Shown: piece by piece, positions 57,901 to 64,000 of the stretch
How positions within the stretch are numbered: the first letter of the stretch is position 1
Layout of the letters: each line of letters starts with the position of its first letter
Assembly (NCBI RefSeq): GCF_003073045.1
Contig: NC_037599.1
Location: 19,100,555-19,164,554 of the forward strand
Direction: 5' to 3'
DNA from: Pomacea canaliculata
Taxonomy: Eukaryota; Mollusca; Gastropoda; Architaenioglossa; Ampullariidae
Length of the DNA stretch: 64,000 nt
The notes under the pieces: generated by a model
Told to the model about the DNA's origin: nothing
The model's input: only the letters and a program-made list of their open reading frames with translations
Databases searched by the model: none
Made by a program: the position numbers and the translations under genes

Positions 57901-58889
57901 ACAGTTGTTTATCTTTTATTGTTTTCTTGTTGCTGCACACTCAGACATTTCTGAACAGGTTTGGAGTTTATTTTGTGAAGGAAATGAGCGTGATCTGCTC
58001 GAGCACTTTAGTGTGCCTTGGAGACATCACCGATCTTGCTGGACGTCCCTGTGTTGGCTCTGTGGCAGGTTTGGGGGCTACAAGACAGGGGAGTGCAAGC
58101 AGCCGGACAGCGTTGGCCAGACCCTCCGCCTGCTCGTGACGCCGGCCCCTGTGGTGTTTCTGTTGGTGGCGCTGCTGTTCTTGTGGAGTTACCCCATCAC
58201 GGAGGCCCGCAGGAACGAAATCCGAGAGGAGGTTTTGCGGTACAGGTGTGTACATCATTGACAGATTATCGTGCAGGAGATGTATTCATGAAACGAGAGT
58301 AAATCGTGGGCAAAATATGGAAGGGAGGAAAAACATCTTGTGTCAGTAGTGACTGTACATACCTTAGAGCACTGATATGCACATCAAAACTGATTTACTG
58401 TACGTGTATGTACATCGCTGTCGCTATTGTTCACGTAGGTACATTGAAAGTCAATTTATTTCGCAGGAACATTTATCACAGTCGATTAAATATACGGGTA
58501 CTTACAAACAGCGGATTTATTTTGCAGATAGTACGCCATTGGTGACAATGCAGTCTCACTGATTTATTACAGTATAGTGAAGAAGGAAAGACGTATAAGC
58601 AGCAGTCGTTTAGGAATTTTTTGTTTATCACAGCAGTTGTTGACACCGCTTTACATTGACACACACGTCCAAACTATCATTTATTTACAGTCAAGGAAAT
58701 GTAAGGCAGGTCAGCTGTATGTTTACCTGCTTGGCTGTGTGTACGAAAGAGTGGGAAGGTAGTTGGCTGGACCGACCTGGTATACTTTTTTCTGTTTTCA
58801 GAGATCAGCTCAATAAAGCATCCTTGGATTCTTCGCGGAGCTACGAAAGCATCGCCGCTAGCAGCAGTGACGTAGTGACTCAGTTCTGA
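51997..58889 (+). CDS. MFSD2A: MFSD2-type lysophosphatidylcholine symporter
   Basis: Major facilitator superfamily protein of the GPH type. Vertebrate MFSD2A imports lysophosphatidylcholine carrying omega-3 acyl chains together with sodium, at the plasma membrane. Fourteen exons: 51997-52011, 52710-52844, 53277-53398, 53703-53865, 54282-54360, 54602-54726, 54929-55019, 55267-55382, 55965-56048, 56555-56638, 56912-57027, 57568-57705, 58069-58245, 58802-58889; all phases agree, giving 510 residues (human 543). Family landmarks: KLCFAVGGVPYQMT in helix 1, GKAWDAVTDPACGYLV, HVPYTALTMYVTT with QKERDS, RFGKKTAYAAGI, and LLLPWSVLPDVLDL. Twelve hydrophobic segments are expected. Exon 1 codes only MANHG, so the start is the least certain part. 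Vertebrates have MFSD2A and MFSD2B; assignment between them was not tested. Confidence 0.93.
53411..53700. mobile_element. hAT-like relic in MFSD2 intron 3
   Basis: TAGGGATGGGGAACCTTTTT, then CGGCCATTTTGATATTTGTAA, is the typical start of small hAT elements (usually CAGGGATGGGGAACC). A matching right end is not evident, and the insertion fills nearly the whole 304-bp intron. Confidence 0.45.
55231..55264. repeat. (TTTTTG)n repeat serving as polypyrimidine tract
   Basis: About five TTTTTG units run directly into TTTTTGTAG, the acceptor of MFSD2 exon 8 at 55267. The repeat therefore makes up the pyrimidine tract of this splice site. Confidence 0.8.
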
Positions 58890-59376
58890 CCCCACGACTG
58901 ACCTTCGACCCGGAAAGGAAATCTCGCGAACTGTGACAAAATTATTTAATTCATCCACTAAAGCGAGACAGCAGGTGAACCAATTCCAACTAAGCCGGTG
59001 TGTTTTGGCACTTTCTCATGGCGATCCCTACCAAATCCTTTGCAGTTCCTGGTTGATAGGCGATCCAGTTATCGCTTTAAGATAATCCACCAAAGGGCTG
59101 CGGGGACTCCCCCGGGATTTCGAGAAAGGTGGAATTGTTTTTCAATAACTCAGTGCCAATGAATGTGTTGACTCGATTGGATAAGAAATGAACTTGTAGA
59201 ACGAATGGTCAATTATGTAAGGGATAATTGGTGAAGAAAAAAATATTTGTTTACTTATCCCATAAAGAAAGAAAGGAGAAAATTGAAAAAAAGGAAGGGA
59301 CAAAAAGGTGAGTGAGCAAGAGAGAAAGAATGAGACTACTTCTGTGATAGAATTTTAAAATATGAAAATATAAATC

Positions 59377-59431
59377 TTTATTTGAAAATACATTATGTAC
59401 ATGCAGCATGAATCTTTGGAAGTGTAATAAA
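59377..59431. promoter_or_regulatory. Crossing poly(A) signals of two convergent genes
   Basis: AATAAA for MFSD2 on the plus strand is at 59426-59431. TTTATT at 59377-59382 gives AATAAA on the minus strand for the innexin-like gene. If both are used, the two 3' untranslated regions overlap by about 50-100 bases. The 58890-59830 interval holds no coding sequence that I recognise. Confidence 0.4.
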
Positions 59432-59830
59432 ACTAATAATTAATTAATATTCTTTAGGAGTGTACAAGAACAAATATTAATCAGTGTAGTCAAGCACAGT
59501 GTATAATACAGGATATATTTTTGGATTATCTTAGTTGTCTTCCTTTCATCAAACCGGAGAGATCATTAACACACTTTAGAGTTCGTCTTCGTGACTCGTC
59601 TCGGCCAAGCATACTCTCATATGCAACTGGCTGACGAAAGGGTTTAGATAAGTGGGGGCGAAATAATAGGCATTGAAAGTAAATTTACAAAGCATTATCT
59701 TGGTGACTTTCAACTGGAAATATTTCGGATTGATCAAATGATGCTGGGAATGTATGTGGGGTGAATTTTACTGTGTGTGTAATGTATGAATACTGGCTGC
59801 TTCATCAGGGTCACGGCTTGTACAAGACTG

Positions 59831-62105
59831 TCACCTCCAGTGCCTGGAAGTGTTGGCCATTTGTCTTCTTGTGGAAATGCTCACTCCGTAGGTCACGTGG
59901 TTATGTCCGAAGCCTCGCGCCTTGTGGTTCTGCAGCGGAGGGATGGTCGAGCTCTGACTGTCCAGCTCCTCGTTATCCCTGGTTGGCACGAAAGGCGAGT
60001 TAAAAACATGGCGTGGAGACGAGATCATCCCACCTTGTCTTGGGAGATTGTTTTGACCGAGGTTTCTAGCTTGAGGCTGAGACCTGAGGAGGTTGTTTCC
60101 TCTGGCGAGCTCTTCTGTTGGTTCCGTCACCCTCTCCTGAACGTGCAACGCTGGTCCATGGAGAGGCTCTTCCCTTCGAGGCGTGAACTCTGACCTATTG
60201 GTAGTTTCCCCTTGCGTCCTGCTGGACGGAAGTGCGATGACGTAATCATAGTGCGGGGTTACGTCGAACTCTCCGCACGTGCACCTGCAGCAACTTCCCT
60301 CCGACCTTTGACCTCCGCCCCTCACGTAGGCGAGGGAGATGCGGTGAAATATCTCGATCTGATCCGGCTGGAGGCTCGGGAAAGGTCGGGCGAGCCAACC
60401 TTGGTTATTCTGGGTGTCAGTCGGGTAGTAGCTGTACCTCCAAGTTAGCGCCTCCGACAATCCAGAGTTGGTGCAGAGGTATGCGTTGGCCCAGCAGTGT
60501 CGCGACAACAGTGTGACGTAACTGGCCTTGTAATACATCTCAACGATTCTCTCCACTCTGAAATCCTTAGCACCAGGGATCATCTGATGGAAGAAGGTGT
60601 TCCGGTACCTTTGTGGGCGGCAAAGATCAAAAGAAAGATGAAACACCACCAAGCCCATGGTTGCGGCCAGAATCACCAGGGTCAGGTACCACAGAGCTCT
60701 TAAAAAAGTTGAACTGGGCAAATAGCAAGTGCTTCCGGATACAGAGGTACCGTTGCCGTGTTTGCAAAAGGCATAGTCGAGGAAGACATCAAACTTGGGC
60801 AGGAATAGGCTCAGCGTTCCCAGAAACCAAGCCAGGCAAGCCACAAGGAGGACAACCCACTTGCCGACGTGCCGGAAGTAGATCCCAGGCGCCTTGACGT
60901 TCAGCACGTGAGCGAAGTAGATGAGATAGTTGTTCAGATCAATGTTCAGGTTGGTCTGGTTCAAGGTTCGCTGCATCGGACCCTGCTGGCCGTGCTCGTC
61001 GTGCTGCCTGTACCGGTCCGTCAGGTCGTTGGCGTAGTTCGCGATCTCCTGCACGACGATGACCAGGTCCTGCGCTAAGCACCGACGCCAGAGGAAGAGA
61101 ACCAGAAGCAGGGAAAGCGCCTGGCACACCACCAGAACGGGGAAGACCTTGTGGGGCAAGACGGGGCCCGTGCCGGTAGTCGAGGGAAGTGGTCCCCCTT
61201 TGGTGACGTCGAAAAGATCGGAGGACGTGATGTGAGTCCAGCAGAAGTCGGCGGCACAGACGGATCCGTAGCATTCCGCCTTTGTCCACTGGACAGAGAA
61301 GACAAGAAAGTCCGAATAAACCCAGGGTGTAAACAAGGCAGACGAAAAGCAGCGAAAACCTGAAACTAGAGCACGCACCGTTCTAGAATTTCGGAAATTT
61401 TCTCCCCCGTTCCCCGAGAGCAACGACAAACTGAAACTAGATCATTCACCGTTCTAGAATTTTAACATTCTATCTCGTTCACTGAATAAAGAATAAACAT
61501 AGAATGACTGTATTACAAGGACAGACAACCTGTTTGCAAGTGAGTCTAGCTCTGCTGTAACAAAACTGACTGAGGTAAAAGTGACTATAACTCTCCAAAC
61601 AATGCGAAAGTTACAAGTACACACGTAGACAAACAATTACCCAATAACAAAGAACGTGAGCAAAATAAACAAAGAAACAAAGAAATAAACAAAGAAACAT
61701 CAAAATAATTTCCTTTCCTTCAAGCTTCACAATCTTGGACATAGGCTATCAACATCGAAGTGGACCAAAAAAAGTATTTACAGAGAGAGATAAATACCGA
61801 GTACTAGACAACGGTTGTTAACTTACACCGTGTCAAGGACAATCACTACCTATTACTTAGACATCATGTTCTAACGCATATCTAAACAATTTTCTCCCAT
61901 CGTTTAACAGTTACTCCCCCTTTCAGTACTAAAAAAAGTGACTCCCCTTCTACTCACCCACGTAGACAATAATGAGTGCGATGATTCCGAGGAGGAGCTG
62001 CAGAAGTCCGGTCACGTATTTGACAAAATAGTCGACATACAGCTCTGTGGTCACAGTTTTCCGACAATTTAGACAGTTCCCATGTTCGGCAGGGAGGGAA
62101 GACAA
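59831..62105 (-). CDS. Divergent innexin/pannexin-like channel protein
   Basis: Predicted four-helix plasma-membrane channel subunit. The large exon 61288-59831 codes 485 residues after a strong acceptor. It starts in extracellular loop 1 (AEC, SVC, then DFCWTHITSS, like innexin YCWIHST). Helix 2 follows at 48-67 (VFPVLVVCQALSLLLVLFLW), a cytoplasmic loop, helix 3 at 143-163, loop 2 with FCKHGNGTSVSGSTCYLP (innexin pattern C-x-KYG...G...C-LP), helix 4 at 197-218, and a long tail. An upstream exon at about 62105-61954 supplies helix 1: TTELYVDYFVKYVTG, then IIALIIVYVG, like innexin YVG. The signature YYQWV before helix 2 is replaced by HKVFP. Asn179 lies in an N-G-T glycosylation sequon. The junction between the two exons is uncertain, and the start codon may lie at 62300-62302 (weak exon beginning MDTMSYSC). 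Confidence 0.72.
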
Positions 62106-62683
62106 CTTCTAGAGTATCCATGCAAAGGTGAACCCTTTATTTGCTAATTGCAGACCTTCGTCTGTCCGAGTGTCAGAACAGGTGACAAGACGGTGGCTTG
62201 AAACTTCGAGAAACTGTGCGACCAGCTGGCAAAAAGCAAATAAATGGAAACTTGTGGAAACCTTTCTTATTTTGGAATAGTTGTTAGCACAACTGTAGCT
62301 CATGGTATCCATTCAGATTCTTAAAAACCGTAGATTTCATAGCTTTCATCAACAATTGATTGAAATTCCACCTGTGTAGACGATTACTTGTTCTGAAGAC
62401 GACAGGAAGGTGTTGAAGGAGTTCTACCTGTAAGGTGTAGGCGGTTAAGAAATGATTTTTCTTTCTTAGCAACCTTATCACGAATAAGTCAGGGCGACGG
62501 ATCAATCAAGTCTAATGTCTGTAGCAATTACAGAAAATGTATGTAAGAACAGGTCAAACGCTTTTTGTAGACAAACGGAAGATAAAGTATTGTGCTATCT
62601 TATCGGTGGGGTTACTTCTTACAATCACATTTCTTTTGATCTTTAAAGACTTCTTTTTCTGTCAATCTCTCTCTTACACACAC

Positions 62684-62709
62684 ACGCACGCACGCACGCA
62701 CGCACGCAC
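62684..62709. repeat. (ACGC)n microsatellite
   Basis: Six to seven ACGC units next to a short CA run. Confidence 0.9.
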
Positions 62710-62950
62710 ACAAACAAATAACACATAAGCACGCAGGCACAGGTAAATGTAAATAACATACACACGTTCACAGTCCTGTTTAATGGTCATTCAGTCTCAC
62801 AGTTGGTGTGAGCTAGTTGCGAAAACTTATTTAAATTTGCAATAACAGTCATAAAAAAGCAAAAAGAACACGTTTATTGCATCCGAGCTGTTGTTGGTGC
62901 GATGCAATGAAGTTATCACCCAGGCTCTGGAGTTTTTGAAAATCAAGACT

Positions 62951-62967
62951 GTGTGTGTGTGTGTGTT

Positions 62968-63015
<48 letters not shown>

Positions 63016-63036
63016 GTGTGTGTGTTTGTGTGTGTG
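62951..63036. repeat. (TG)n microsatellite
   Basis: About 40 TG units interrupted by a few TTTG steps. Confidence 0.95.
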
Positions 63037-64000
63037 TTAGCATAGTCAGTCTTTCAAAAAACTGCTTTTGTGAGGTTTTACGCCGACCATGTTGGTGAAG
63101 CTACACGAGCTAGTGTGTTGGTGAGCTTAACAAAGTAATGAGTTTTGTAGCGACCCCCAAGGGTCAGGGGTCACAGTTATAAACCCCTGAAAGGTTACAG
63201 ACGCGATGGAGACACAGAACTCGGTGAGGTCTTTGGGGACCAAAGGTGAGCTTTCAATAAAGTATCGGTGATGTAGACCTGGGAATTGCCCCTCCACCCT
63301 TTTCACCCACACATTCTCCCCCACCAACACCCTCCATCTCAGGGGAAACCACCTAATGTAACATCATTACAGAAAGCTGCGCACAAACAACACGGTTGTG
63401 TCCCTTAAGCTAGCGTGTTGCATTGTCGCATGCGCCAATTCTCTCTGGAATCTGAAAGAGACGACAGGACATTTTTAGGGCTAGAACTACTGTTTGCTTT
63501 TCTTCAAACAAAGCTTCATCTGGCTAATTAAAACAGGGAACAAGTAGCGAACACTGCACCCGACCTCCAGTGTGGACTGCACACACGATACAGGATAAAG
63601 ACTGCAAAAGCTGTTTGTCCCCTCGGACCGGCCAATCTGCAAATACATCTAATCAGTTGATGATAATTAGATACAATAGAAAAGAGAAAAACTGTAGGAA
63701 AAAAATATGGCGATAACAAGAGCAAACGTCCTCCATGTAAAGACTTCACCACACAATTACTTCCGGTTAAACCGTGTAAATACTGATATAGAAAAAAATA
63801 ATACTAGCGTACGGAAATGCATGAACTGACATCATTGTTCAAGAAAAAATAAACAAATCTTGAGGTTAGGAAGCGTACAACAGAAGGACACAACCTCAGC
63901 CACAATATTCTCTCCCTGCAGGCAGAACACCCCTAAATCCAGACCCTGAGGTAAGTACCCAACCGTTGGAGACACAGAATACTCCCAGGTCGAGACCATC

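Larger units (their letters stand above)
62313..64000. other. No gene seen; microsatellites
   Basis: Contains an (ACGC)n run and a long (TG)n tract with occasional TTTG units. The remainder holds no open frame with recognisable similarity. The promoter or first exon of the innexin-like gene, or the edge of another gene, could lie here. Confidence 0.4.

Noticed and set aside
59786..60193. 135-codon plus-strand frame opposite the innexin-like gene, and other plus-strand frames to 61363
   Set aside because: They are antisense shadows of the GC-richer minus-strand exon and carry no recognisable motif.
62849..63043. 64-codon histidine-threonine repeat frame
   Set aside because: It is a translation of the (TG)n microsatellite.

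Overview
The window is animal nuclear DNA. It has short coding exons in long AT-rich introns, GT-AG splice sites, AATAAA poly(A) signals, many decayed transposons and no operon structure. The conserved proteins are bilaterian. A divergent innexin (the invertebrate gap-junction family) together with the LINE, hAT, Tigger and tRNA-SINE repeats suggests a lophotrochozoan, most likely a mollusc. That placement is inference; no species marker was seen.

Layout, left to right. 1-1.7 kb: no gene recognised. 1.74-7.85 kb (minus): OMA1, the mitochondrial inner-membrane M48 metalloprotease, in eight coding exons; each of the first three lacks one base relative to the conserved frame. 8.6-9.6 kb: shared head-to-head promoter region. 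10.8-22.4 kb (plus): a MAK/CILK1 (RCK-family) ciliary protein kinase in 14 coding exons, including one GC-AG intron and two inserted MITE-like elements. 25.1-26.7 kb: internally deleted LINE relic. 29.25-31.81 kb: a nested insertion, a 5'-truncated LINE with a 690-codon open reverse transcriptase frame inside a small hAT element that has a perfect 8-bp target duplication. 32.25-38.1 kb (plus): RAB10 in six coding exons, with a Tigger/pogo deletion derivative and a tRNA-derived SINE in its introns. 38.1-46.0 kb: long 3' flank and intergenic DNA with one CTCF-like motif and a LINE scrap. 46.0-50.2 kb (plus): NDUFA11 (complex I) in four exons, with a decayed LINE in intron 3. 50.9-51.3 kb: a second copy of the same SINE next to a small minisatellite. 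52.0-58.9 kb (plus): an MFSD2-type lysophosphatidylcholine transporter in 14 exons. 59.8-62.1 kb or further (minus): a divergent innexin/pannexin-like channel, convergent with MFSD2. 62.3-64.0 kb: microsatellites, no gene seen.

The genes do not form one pathway. OMA1 and NDUFA11 act in mitochondria, MAK at the cilium, RAB10 in membrane traffic, and MFSD2 and the innexin-like protein at the plasma membrane. The coding exons of MAK, RAB10, NDUFA11 and MFSD2 (about 4.4 kb in total) splice together without a frame break, which makes the three breaks in OMA1 stand out. The observations most worth following up are the divergent innexin, the LINE nested in a hAT element, and the OMA1 lesions. I found no clearly new multi-gene system.
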